In this document: one piece after another, positions 42,699-50,717 of the stretch
Layout of the letters: every line of letters starts with the position of its first letter
How positions within the stretch are numbered: the stretch's first letter is position 1
Source: Oscillospiraceae bacterium
GTDB lineage: Bacteria; Bacillota; Clostridia; Oscillospirales; Oscillospiraceae
Assembly (NCBI GenBank): GCA_016293865.1
Contig: JAEDDG010000003.1
Span: 36,067-100,066 of the forward strand
Length of the DNA stretch: 64,000 bases
Reading direction: 5' to 3'
Notes under the pieces: generated by a model
What the model was told of the DNA's origin: nothing
Databases searched by the model: none
The model's input: only the letters and a program-made list of their open reading frames with translations
Made by a program: the position numbers and the translations under genes

Positions 42699-43964
42699 AT
42701 GTCCAAAAAGAGCATCTGGAAAAATTATATTTTCCTGGCCTTCATGGTGCTTGGCATCGTCGCCGGCTGCATTGTCGGTGCGGTCTGGCCGGGCGCCTCG
42801 GCACTGGAACCTCTGGGTACCGTATTCATCAATCTGATGTTCTGCATCGTCGTTCCGCTGGTGTTTGCTTCCATCGCCGGCGCCATCGCCAACATGGGCA
42901 GCGCCCGGCGCGCCGGAAAAATCATGGGCACCACCATCGCCACCTTCGTGGTCACGGGCGTCATTGCTGCGGCAATCATGATCGTCCTGATGAAAGTCTT
43001 CCCGCCTGTCCTGCAGGCCTGGCAGGATTTTGAGGTCGGCGAAGTCGACGAGCAGAAAACCGTTGCACAGCTGATTGTCAGCTTTTTCACCGCTGAAGAC
43101 TTTGTAGGCCTGCTGACGCGCAGAGCCATGCTGCCCCTGATTGTTTTCTCCATTATTTTCGGCTTCGGCGTTCAGATGAACGGCGGCCCCAATACGCTGA
43201 CGGCCAAGGTTCTGGAGGACCTGTCCAACTGCATGCTGAAAGTGGTCAAGATTGTGACCTACTACGCGCCCATCGCCTTCTTCGGCTTCTTCGCTTCCCT
43301 GGTGGCCAATTACGGCCCGCAGGTCATTGCCGAAGGCTACGGCCGGGCAATGCTCGTCTATTATCCCCTGTGCCTGGTGTATGTTTTCACGGCATTCCCC
43401 CTTTTCGCCCGTTTCGGCGGCGGCAAAGGCGGCGCCAAGGTCATGTTCAAACACATTCTCCGTCCGGCAGTCACCAGTCTGGGTACATGCTCCTCTGTTG
43501 CGACAATTCCCACCAACATGAAGGAAGCAGAAGACACCGGCGTGCCGCGGGATGTTTCGGAGATGGTCATTCCTCTGGGCGCCACCATGCATATGGACGG
43601 CTCCTGCTTCTCCTGTGTTCTGAAAATTGCCTTCCTGTTCGGCGTCTTCGGCAAGAGCTTTGACGGTATCGGCACGCTTCTGCTGGTCATCCTTGTGGCG
43701 GTATTCTCCTCTGTCGGCATGTCCGGCATTCCCGGCGGCGGATACATCGGCGAATACATCATCTGCTCGATTTTCTTCCCCGACCAGATGGCCATCGCTT
43801 ATCCCATTGCCATCACCATCGGCAACCTGGTGGATCCTCCCGCAACGATGATCAACGCTGCCGGCGACTATGTGACTTCCTTTATCGTCGCCCGCTTTGT
43901 GGACGGCAAAGACTGGCTGCAGAAAAAGCTCAAGGCTGAAAAGGCAGTACAAACGGCCAAATAG
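42699..43964 (+). CDS. Dicarboxylate/amino acid:cation symporter (DAACS family)
   Basis: Secondary transporter related to GltP/DctA. The 421-residue protein has eight or more hydrophobic segments, the hairpin-1 loop TCSSVATIPTNMKEAEDTGV (SSSAT-like), the substrate motif ATMHMDGSCF in the place of NMDGT, and SSVGMSGIPGGG in the place of the hairpin-2 GTAGVPG. These changes are typical of a Firmicutes subgroup of unknown substrate. The ATG at 42699 has AAGGGAGG. It is divergent from the AraC-type regulator. Confidence 0.92.
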   Translation: MSKKSIWKNYIFLAFMVLGIVAGCIVGAVWPGASALEPLGTVFINLMFCIVVPLVFASIAGAIANMGSARRAGKIMGTTIATFVVTGVIAAAIMIVLMKVFPPVLQAWQDFEVGEVDEQKTVAQLIVSFFTAEDFVGLLTRRAMLPLIVFSIIFGFGVQMNGGPNTLTAKVLEDLSNCMLKVVKIVTYYAPIAFFGFFASLVANYGPQVIAEGYGRAMLVYYPLCLVYVFTAFPLFARFGGGKGGAKVMFKHILRPAVTSLGTCSSVATIPTNMKEAEDTGVPRDVSEMVIPLGATMHMDGSCFSCVLKIAFLFGVFGKSFDGIGTLLLVILVAVFSSVGMSGIPGGGYIGEYIICSIFFPDQMAIAYPIAITIGNLVDPPATMINAAGDYVTSFIVARFVDGKDWLQKKLKAEKAVQTAK

Positions 43965-43981
43965 TACATATCTGATCTGAA

Positions 43982-44024
43982 AAAGGCCCGGATGCGTATA
44001 TTCAACGCATCCGGGCCTTTTCTT
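43982..44024 (+). terminator. Terminator of the symporter gene
   Basis: A perfect 16-bp stem (AAAGGCCCGGATGCGT with its complement) with a 7-base loop, followed by TCTTAT and T-rich sequence. Confidence 0.92.
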
Positions 44025-44299
44025 ATACTTAAAAAGCGGCGGGACCGCAGGCTCCCGCATATGGACGCGTGTCCGCCGCGGGCCGGCGCCTGATTGCCGC
44101 GGCCGTCAAACGCTGCGCTGCGCCGTTCCGGCTCCCCGTGCTGATCGCCGCTGCAGCAGCGCCCTCTCTGCCGCGGGTCATTTTTATGTAAAAATTTATT
44201 TACAGATTATTCAACGATACTTCAGCTTTTCTTCAGAATTTACAGCTACAATATGGCCGTAAGCAAAAAGAACAGCTTATGACGAAGGAGGTCATATGT
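44025..44299 (+). other. Intergenic region before the HtrA gene
   Basis: GC-rich in its first 130 bases, then AT-rich. No gene or convincing -10/-35 pair was found. Repeated CTTCAG (44221-44238 region) and TTTACA/TACAAT near 44240-44250 may mark the htrA promoter. Confidence 0.4.
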
Positions 44300-45646
44300 A
44301 TGTATAACGAATATGAAAACCAGACCGAACAGCAGACAGGGACTGCGTCATATCAGACTCAGCCGCAATTCACGGCAGCGCCGGAATTCCCCTCTCTGCA
44401 GCAAGAGCCGCAGAAACCGAAAAAGCCCAAAAAAGGCTGGACCGGCGGAAAAATTGTAGCGCTTGCCCTGTGCTGTGCCCTGATCGGCGGAGCAATGGGC
44501 GTCGGTGGTTCGTATGTGGGCAGCAGGCTCTTCAGCGACGAAAAAGGATCTTCCGCATCCACCGTTCTCGAAGGCCAGCGTCCGTCTTCTGTCATTGACG
44601 TTACGCACATTGACACCAGCAAAGAGATGACCGCCGCTGAAGTGTATGCAGCCAATGTGAACTCCACAGTCGGTATCACCACCTCTGTAACCACAAACTT
44701 CTGGGGATATCAGACAACAGCCGCTGCTTCCGGCTCCGGTTTCATTCTCACTGCCGACGGATACATACTGACGAACTATCACGTCATTGAGAACTCAAAC
44801 TCCATCAAAGTTTCCCTGTATGACGGCACCTCTTATGACGCCGCACTGGTCGGCTACGATGAGAGCAACGATGTTGCCGTTCTGAAGGTCGACGCGGAAA
44901 ACCTCACACCGGCGGTCCTTGGCAACTCTGACAACATCAACGTCGGCGACAGCGTTGTCGCCATCGGCAATCCGCTGGGTGAACTGACCTTCTCCCTGAC
45001 GGCCGGTGCCGTCAGCGCACTTGACCGCGAGGTTACGCTTTCCAGCGGTGTGACCATGGATCTGATTCAGACAGACTGCGCCATTAACTCCGGCAACTCC
45101 GGCGGCGCGCTGTTCAATCTGTACGGCGAAGTGATCGGCATCACAAACGCCAAGTACTCCGGCAGCGGCAGCAGCTCTCAGGCGTCCATTGACAACATCG
45201 GCTTCGCCATTCCCATCAACAGCGTGCGCGACATCGTCAAAAGCATCATAGAAAACGGTTACATTGCCAAACCGTACATCGGCGTTACCGTTTCCAACGT
45301 CAGCGACGAGGCAAAAGGCTACGGCCTGCCGGGCGGCGCCGCCGTGCAGAGCGTTGTTGAAAACAGTCCCGCTGCGCAGGCCGGCCTGAAAGCCAACGAC
45401 ATCATTACCAAAATCAACGGAGAGTCGGTCACCGGCAGCAGCGACGTTGTCTCTGCAGTCAGTGCATCGTCAGTCGGTGACAAGCTGAAGCTCTCTGTTT
45501 ACCGTCAGGGTGAAACTCTGGAGCTTGAGCTGACCGTCGGCGAAAAGATCCAGTCCGCCCTTGAGAACAGTTCCGAACAGGACGAAAGCCAGCAGCAGCA
45601 ACAGAGCCAGGGTGTCTTCCCCTGGGGCTACAGCTTCGGCTATTAA
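44300..45646 (+). CDS. HtrA/DegP-type serine protease with PDZ domain
   Basis: Membrane-anchored S1C protease for protein quality control outside the membrane. The 448-residue protein has a Q- and P-rich cytoplasmic tail, one membrane segment (IVALALCCALIGGAMGVGG), the trypsin-like domain with His in LTNYHVIENS, Asp in SNDVAVLKVD and Ser in INSGNSGGALF, then one PDZ domain (YIGVTVSNVS, AGLKANDIITKINGESV) and a Q-rich end. The ATG at 44300 is in frame behind AAGGAGG; the ATG four bases earlier is not. Confidence 0.95.
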   Translation: MYNEYENQTEQQTGTASYQTQPQFTAAPEFPSLQQEPQKPKKPKKGWTGGKIVALALCCALIGGAMGVGGSYVGSRLFSDEKGSSASTVLEGQRPSSVIDVTHIDTSKEMTAAEVYAANVNSTVGITTSVTTNFWGYQTTAAASGSGFILTADGYILTNYHVIENSNSIKVSLYDGTSYDAALVGYDESNDVAVLKVDAENLTPAVLGNSDNINVGDSVVAIGNPLGELTFSLTAGAVSALDREVTLSSGVTMDLIQTDCAINSGNSGGALFNLYGEVIGITNAKYSGSGSSSQASIDNIGFAIPINSVRDIVKSIIENGYIAKPYIGVTVSNVSDEAKGYGLPGGAAVQSVVENSPAAQAGLKANDIITKINGESVTGSSDVVSAVSASSVGDKLKLSVYRQGETLELELTVGEKIQSALENSSEQDESQQQQQSQGVFPWGYSFGY

Positions 45647-45658
45647 AACTTCAGAAGC

Positions 45659-45699
45659 CGTGCGTCCGCCATACTGAATCCGGCGGGCGCACGTTCTGT
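45659..45699 (+). terminator. Probable terminator of the HtrA gene
   Basis: A 12-bp stem (CGTGCGTCCGCC with GGCGGGCGCACG, one G-U) and an 11-base loop, followed by a weak T run TTCTGTTC. Confidence 0.55.
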
Positions 45700-45762
45700 T
45701 CAGGGCCAGTTTCTGCCGTTCCGATGTTCAAGGGCAGAACTGTAAAAAAAATGTGAAAACAG

Positions 45763-45791
45763 GTGCAACTTTCCGCAGCTTATGATATACT
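45763..45791 (+). promoter_or_regulatory. Promoter of the lipoprotein gene with a long leader
   Basis: GTGCAA (45763-45768), 17-bp spacer and TATACT (45786-45791). The leader to the ATG at 45963 is about 165 bases and holds a compact hairpin (GCAGACAG/CTGTCTGC at about 45860-45877) followed by GGCTTTTC, which could act as a weak attenuator. I recognise no riboswitch class in it. Confidence 0.5.
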
Positions 45792-45962
45792 TGCAAGCGC
45801 ATCTTAAAGCAGCTTCGTTTCGGGTGCTGCTGAAGCAAGGCTCTCTCCGTAGGGACAAGCAGACAGACCTGTCTGCGGCTTTTCCGGGCAGTCCATACAA
45901 TCGCCGCCAAGGCTCCGGCAACCCGTGCAAATCGGAAATCCATCGCATTCTGGAGGTTTACC

Positions 45963-46751
45963 ATGAAAAAAACAATCCGCATTTTATCCCTGATTCTGGT
46001 CCTGGTGCTGTGCGCCGGCATGCTGTCTGCCTGCACGGACACGGGCAGCGCCGGAAATACAACGAACGGCAGCACCGCCGGAAGCTCCGGTTCCTCCGCT
46101 GACAGCACAGACAAGAAGGAGGAAACTCTGGAGTATACAATCGGCGAAGTTACCGCCGTTGACGCCTCTGTTCTCACCATCAACATCTGCAAAGCCACCG
46201 ACAAGAAAGTCACCGACTGCACCACTGTGGACGTCAGCACGCTCACTGTCACAGACGAAACTTCTTCTGTAACCATCGCGGAAGACGCAGAGATTTATTA
46301 CACCGTCTCCGGTGAGCTGATCGAAACCACACAGGATAAAATCACAGAGGGGCGCATCATTGCCGCTGCCACGGACAATGCGGGCATCCAGCAGATCGTC
46401 ATTCTCGACTATATCGGTGAGAGCGCAACCGCAAGCAGTGATCTGGTCGTCAAGGTGACCGATATCGCTGACGACGGCACGCTGACGCTTGCGATTTATG
46501 AGCTGAGCGCATCTGCTGCAGGCTATACCATTACAGACTATGCCGCCGCAGAACTGGACAACTTTGTGGACGCACAGCGGACACAGGCACTCTCCATTGA
46601 TGATTCCGTCATCATTGAAGCGGCGCAGGACGGCAAACTGACCGACGCCGCGTTTGAAGATATTGCCGTCGGCGATATGCTGATCATTTACGACAACGCC
46701 GAGGGTCACACTGCAGTCGCCATCTATCACACGGACGATACAGCGGCATAA
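45963..46751 (+). CDS. Secreted lipoprotein of unknown function
   Basis: The 262-residue protein has a lipoprotein signal peptide (SLILVLVLCAGMLSAC, lipobox LSAC) and a Ser/Gly/Thr-rich linker. The rest is soluble, rich in Thr, Asp and Val, with beta-type repeats such as EYTIGEVTAVDASVLTI and a later ALSIDDSVIIEAAQDGKL. It resembles lipoproteins that carry short DUF-type beta domains in gut Clostridia; I cannot name a function. GGAGG precedes the ATG. It is flanked by its own promoter and a strong terminator. Confidence 0.8.
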   Translation: MKKTIRILSLILVLVLCAGMLSACTDTGSAGNTTNGSTAGSSGSSADSTDKKEETLEYTIGEVTAVDASVLTINICKATDKKVTDCTTVDVSTLTVTDETSSVTIAEDAEIYYTVSGELIETTQDKITEGRIIAAATDNAGIQQIVILDYIGESATASSDLVVKVTDIADDGTLTLAIYELSASAAGYTITDYAAAELDNFVDAQRTQALSIDDSVIIEAAQDGKLTDAAFEDIAVGDMLIIYDNAEGHTAVAIYHTDDTAA

Positions 46752-46767
46752 ACAAATAAAAAACAGA

Positions 46768-46797
46768 GACGGCGCGGATTCCGCGCCGTCTTTTTTT
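46768..46797 (+). terminator. Terminator of the lipoprotein gene
   Basis: A perfect 10-bp stem GACGGCGCGG/CCGCGCCGTC with ATT loop, followed by seven T. Confidence 0.95.
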
Positions 46798-46896
46798 GTG
46801 TGTCTTTCACGATGCCTATTCAGAATCAGCCGGCAGAACCGCTCCGAATGTCTGTATCCAGGCATCGTTTTTATCCGCCAGGAAAGCACAAATTAC

Positions 46897-46925
46897 TTGC
46901 AATATTTTCCATCCTGTCGTATATT
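46897..46925 (+). promoter_or_regulatory. SigA-type promoter of the zinc-ribbon gene
   Basis: TTGCAA (46897-46902), 17-bp spacer and TATATT (46920-46925), 30 bases before the ATG. Confidence 0.7.
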
Positions 46926-46954
46926 GAAGAAAAAAGCACGGAGGTTTATGCTAT

Positions 46955-47428
46955 ATGGCTTTTTGTCCCAAATGCGGCGCACAGCAGGATTCCAGCGTCA
47001 GATTCTGCACAAAATGCGGCTATGATCTGATGCAGGACGAAAATGAAAGCCGCAATTCCAACTACGAATTTCCTTTTGCTTCTGCCGGCACTGACGCACA
47101 GGAAAATCCCGGCAGCAATCCGCAGCCCCGCTATACACCCGCACAGGCCCCCCGTCCCCAGGAGCTGACCGCTAACGATCTGCCGCATCATCTGCGTCCG
47201 CTGGGTGCCTGGTCCTATTTCGGCTATTCTTTTTTGTTCAGCATTCCCCTGGTCGGCTTCATCATGCTGATCGTTTTTGCCTGCGGCGGCGCACAGAACA
47301 TCAACCTGCGCAACTATGCCCGCAGCTATTTCTGTGCTTTTCTCATTCTCCTGATTCTCGTCGTTTTCGTGCTGATTATTCTTCTGGCTACGGGTTCTTC
47401 CCTCTCGGTGCTGGATAATCTGTTTTAA
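46955..47428 (+). CDS. Zinc-ribbon membrane protein
   Basis: A 157-residue protein with an N-terminal zinc ribbon (FCPKCGAQQDSSVRFCTKCG), a proline/glutamine-rich linker, and two hydrophobic segments (SFLFSIPLVGFIMLIVFACG, FCAFLILLILVVFVLIILLA). This domain order is common in gut Firmicutes and of unknown function. The start has ACGGAGG upstream. Confidence 0.88.
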   Translation: MAFCPKCGAQQDSSVRFCTKCGYDLMQDENESRNSNYEFPFASAGTDAQENPGSNPQPRYTPAQAPRPQELTANDLPHHLRPLGAWSYFGYSFLFSIPLVGFIMLIVFACGGAQNINLRNYARSYFCAFLILLILVVFVLIILLATGSSLSVLDNLF

Positions 47429-47459
47429 GCACGCGCGCTGCATAGCTGCACACAGACAA

Positions 47460-47490
47460 AAACCGCCTGCATTCTGCAGGCGGTTTTTTT
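47460..47490. terminator. Bidirectional terminator between zinc-ribbon and transketolase genes
   Basis: AACCGCCTGC/GCAGGCGGTT stem with a short loop, followed by seven T on the plus strand and TTTTTG on the minus strand. It serves both convergent genes. Confidence 0.92.
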
Positions 47491-47514
47491 GATGCAAAAG
47501 CTTTTCAGCTCAGA

Positions 47515-48474
47515 TTACTTTCTGGCAACAGCAGCCTTTGCCTGTGCGGCAATGTGCGCAGCAGTCAGCGCGAAACGCTCTTCCAGATAGCTCTGCGGTC
47601 CGACCTCGCCGAACTCGTCTTCCACTGCCACATATTCCACCGGCGTGGGGCACTTGGCTGCCAGCGTGGCGCTGACGGCTTCATACAGACCGCCGATCTT
47701 GTTGTGGTTTTCTGCAGTGACAACAGCGCCGGTCTTCTTTGCATATTCAGCCACAAGCTCCTCATCCAGAGGCTTGATGGTAAACATATCGATCACCGCA
47801 GCGTCAATTCCTTCAGCTGCCAGCTGCTCAGCAGCAGCCATGGCCTTGCCGACCATAATGCCGCAGGCAATGATCGTCACGTCCTTGCCCTCACGGATCA
47901 CGTTGCCCTTGCCGATTGTAAAGGTCGAGTCGTCAGAGTAGATCTTGACAGCATTCTTTCTGGGGAAACGGATATACTTCACGCCCGGCATATCCTTGGC
48001 TTTCCACAGAACATCGATCATCATCGTGGGATCGGTGATGTCAATGACCGTTGCTTCAGGCATGGAGCGGTACAGCGCCACATCTTCAAACGGCATATGC
48101 GTGCCGCCGTTGAGCGCCGCCGTCACGCCGGGGTCAGAGCCCAGGATCGTAATGGGGTTTTTCGCATAACCGCCGGACAGGAACGCCTGGTCAAAGCAGC
48201 GTCTGGAAGTGAACGTACCAAAGCTGTGTACAATGGGCTTGAAGCCGACAGCAGCCAGACCGCCGGCGATGCCGACCATATTGGCCTCTGCGATGCCGCA
48301 GTCAATTCCCTTGCCCGGGTTGGCCTGGGCAAACTTCACAGTGCCGATGCAGTTCATCAGGTCAGCATCCAAATAGATATAGTCAGGATCTTTCTCAGCA
48401 ATGGCAGCAATCGTGGCCGGGATTACGTCCTTGAAGGTACGGGCGTCATTTTCACCGTTATAAACAATTTTCAT
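47515..48474 (-). CDS. Transketolase, C-terminal subunit
   Basis: The pyrimidine-binding and C-terminal domains of a split transketolase of the pentose phosphate pathway. The 319-residue protein has ANPGKGIDCGIAEANMVGIA with the catalytic Glu for thiamine diphosphate and FTIKPLDEELVAEYA plus TAENHNKIGGLYEAV. It pairs with the N-terminal subunit 14 bases upstream. Together they make the full enzyme. Confidence 0.96.
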   Translation of the reverse strand: MKIVYNGENDARTFKDVIPATIAAIAEKDPDYIYLDADLMNCIGTVKFAQANPGKGIDCGIAEANMVGIAGGLAAVGFKPIVHSFGTFTSRRCFDQAFLSGGYAKNPITILGSDPGVTAALNGGTHMPFEDVALYRSMPEATVIDITDPTMMIDVLWKAKDMPGVKYIRFPRKNAVKIYSDDSTFTIGKGNVIREGKDVTIIACGIMVGKAMAAAEQLAAEGIDAAVIDMFTIKPLDEELVAEYAKKTGAVVTAENHNKIGGLYEAVSATLAAKCPTPVEYVAVEDEFGEVGPQSYLEERFALTAAHIAAQAKAAVARK

Positions 48475-48488
48475 TTCTGTTTCCTCCC

Positions 48489-49322
48489 TTATGCCAGAGC
48501 TTCCAGCTCAGACTTCAGCTGGGCGATCCACTTGTCGCCGGTTTCAGGCTTGACGGTCATGCTGTGGTTGCCGAAGGTCTCTTCGACTTCCTTGATTCCC
48601 TTGCCCTTGACAGTGTCCATAATGATGGCAATGGGCTTGTCCTCAGACTTCTTCGTCAGGGCATCATACAGCTGCTCAATATCATTGCCGTCAATGGTCA
48701 CGGTATCAAAACCGAACGCGGCAAACTTGGCATGCAAGTCGCCGGTATCCAGGATGTCCTTTGTATAGCCGTCCAGCTGCTTCTTGTTGTTGTCAATCAT
48801 CCACACAATGTTGTTCAGCTTCTTGGCAGCGCAGAACATGGCAGCTTCCCAAACCTGGCCCTCGTTGATTTCGCCGTCGCCGACGATCAGGAACGTCCGG
48901 CTGTCTCTGCCCTTGAGCTTGTCGCCCAGCGCCATGCCGGTGGCAAGAGAGGTGCCCTGGCCCAGAGAACCGGTGGTCATATCGACACCGACAGTCTTAT
49001 TGCGGTCGCAGTGGCTGGGCAGGTTGGTGTGCGGCTGGTTCAGGGTTTTCAGCTCTTCATAGGGGAAAAAGCCCTTAACGGCCAGCGTGGCATAAACCGC
49101 GGGGCCGGCATGACCCTTGGAGCAGACCAGCTTGTCCCGATCCGCCCACTTCGGGTTCTTGGGATCATATTTCATAACGGATCCGTAAAGCACCGCCAGC
49201 GCGTCGGCAATGCTGAAAGAGCCGCCGATATGACCGGATCCTCTGGATTTGATCGCCTCAACGATACCGATTCTGATCTGCAGCGCAAGCTTCTGCAAAT
49301 CCTTCTTCATTGTAGCTTCCAA
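48489..49322 (-). CDS. Transketolase, N-terminal subunit
   Basis: Thiamine diphosphate-binding half of the split transketolase. The 277-residue protein has the SRGSGHIGGSFSIADALAVL start of the family and VGDGEINEGQVWEAAMFCA with the GDGxxxEG cofactor motif. The best start is TTG at 49322, eight bases after GGAGG; the ATG four codons later and an upstream Met codon fit the site less well. A promoter with TTGAAA and TATTAT lies upstream. Confidence 0.95.
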   Translation of the reverse strand: MEATMKKDLQKLALQIRIGIVEAIKSRGSGHIGGSFSIADALAVLYGSVMKYDPKNPKWADRDKLVCSKGHAGPAVYATLAVKGFFPYEELKTLNQPHTNLPSHCDRNKTVGVDMTTGSLGQGTSLATGMALGDKLKGRDSRTFLIVGDGEINEGQVWEAAMFCAAKKLNNIVWMIDNNKKQLDGYTKDILDTGDLHAKFAAFGFDTVTIDGNDIEQLYDALTKKSEDKPIAIIMDTVKGKGIKEVEETFGNHSMTVKPETGDKWIAQLKSELEALA

Positions 49323-49392
49323 CTTATATTCCTCCTGAAAAAAATTTTTCACGGTAAATATGTGCCCGGCGGACAGTCTCCGCCAAATGTTA

Positions 49393-49421
49393 ATAATACA
49401 CGCATCTCCGGTTCATTTCAA
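49393..49421 (-). promoter_or_regulatory. SigA-type promoter of the transketolase genes
   Basis: On the minus strand TTGAAA (49421-49416), 17-bp spacer and TATTAT (49398-49393). The leader holds a GGCGGA/TCCGCC hairpin near 49366-49384. Confidence 0.7.
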
Positions 49422-49453
49422 CCAGTCTGACAAAAAATTTACATCTTGCCGGA

Positions 49454-50584
49454 TTATTCGTCAAAAACGCCCGCAATTTCAGCCAGATATGTACGGATCG
49501 GCAGGTGCTGCGGACAGATTTCCTCACAGGCGCCGCAGCGCAGGCAGGCACTGGCCTTTCCGCTTGTTTTCTTCGTGTAAAGGGCATAGGTATTTTTGAC
49601 CCGCGCCAGCTGATGGTATGTCAGATAATCGTTGTACAGATCAAAAATCATCGGAATATTCACGTTGACCGGACAGCCCTCCACACAATACCGGCAGGCG
49701 GTACAGGCAATGGCTGCAGATTTGAGCAGAGCATCGGCTGCAGAAAACACCGCGGCCCTCTCCTGATCCGTCAGCGGCTTCATATCCCTCATAAAGGACG
49801 TGTTTTCATCCAGCTGCTCATAGGTGGACATGCCGCTGAGGACGGTAATCAGTCCGTCCAGCGACGCAGCAAAACGAATGGCCCAGCTGGCGGCGGACGC
49901 ATCCGGATCGGCCGCTTTCAGAACCGCCTCCGCCTCACCGCTGAGTTTAGCCAGCGCGCCGCCTTTGACCGGTTCCATAATAATCACGGGCTTGTTGTGC
50001 CGCCGGGCCGTCTCATAGCACAGGCGGGACTGTATCCGCGGATTCTCCCAGTCCGCATAGTTGATCTGGAGCTGAACAAATTCCACCTCGGGATGCCTTG
50101 TCAGCACGTCGTCCAGCACGTCGGCCGTGTCGTGGAAAGAAATGCCCAGATGACTGATCCGTCCGCTGGCCTTCAATGTATTCACATAATCCCAGACGCC
50201 GTATTGATCCGCTTTGGCGTCCCGTTCCCGGCTGATGTTGTGCAGCAGATAGAAGTCGATCCGGTCAAGTCCAAGCCGCTTCAGAGAAGTCTCGAACATA
50301 TACGGTCCGTCTTCTGACCGCTCAAGCGACATCAGGGACAGTTTGGTTGCCACCTGAAAGCTGCTGCGGGGATAGCGCTCCACCAGCGCTTCGCGCAGTG
50401 CCGTCTCGGAAGCGCCTCCGTCATAGGTATAAGCTGTGTCAAAATAAGTAAATCCGCGCTGCATATAGAGGTCAACCATCCGCCGGATCTGCTCCATATC
50501 CATACTGCCGTCCTGCATCTTCGGCAGACGCATAAAACCGAAACCGAGTTTTGGAATTGACGCGCCCAGGTAAGGCTCGTTCAT
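49454..50584 (-). CDS. Aldo/keto reductase with C-terminal 4Fe-4S ferredoxin domain
   Basis: A 376-residue fusion of an aldo/keto reductase barrel (residues 1-280) and a ferredoxin-like domain with two clusters. The barrel has YFDTAYTYDGGASE with Asp and Tyr of the active site, VATKLSL with Lys and FYLLHNIS with His. The C-terminus has CTACRYCVEGCP and CLRCGACEEICP, both CxxCxxCxxxCP-type. Substrate unknown; such fusions are common in anaerobes. The ATG at 50584 has AAGGAGG. A perfect 12-bp GC-rich hairpin at about 50639-50664 lies in its leader. Confidence 0.93.
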   Translation of the reverse strand: MNEPYLGASIPKLGFGFMRLPKMQDGSMDMEQIRRMVDLYMQRGFTYFDTAYTYDGGASETALREALVERYPRSSFQVATKLSLMSLERSEDGPYMFETSLKRLGLDRIDFYLLHNISRERDAKADQYGVWDYVNTLKASGRISHLGISFHDTADVLDDVLTRHPEVEFVQLQINYADWENPRIQSRLCYETARRHNKPVIIMEPVKGGALAKLSGEAEAVLKAADPDASAASWAIRFAASLDGLITVLSGMSTYEQLDENTSFMRDMKPLTDQERAAVFSAADALLKSAAIACTACRYCVEGCPVNVNIPMIFDLYNDYLTYHQLARVKNTYALYTKKTSGKASACLRCGACEEICPQHLPIRTYLAEIAGVFDE

Positions 50585-50717
50585 ACTGGTACCTCCTTCA
50601 ATACCGCCGCGGGCCGGCCGGCCCGTTTTTTCAGACTGCCGGAAAGGAGCGTGCTCCTTTCCGGCATTGCATGTTTCTATTCTACAGTATTTTGTCACAT
50701 AAATAAACCCTTTTTTA

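Noticed and set aside
42627..44060. 477-codon minus-strand ORF opposite the symporter
   Set aside because: Antisense of a well supported membrane protein gene; composition is D/H/G-rich nonsense and there is no start signal.
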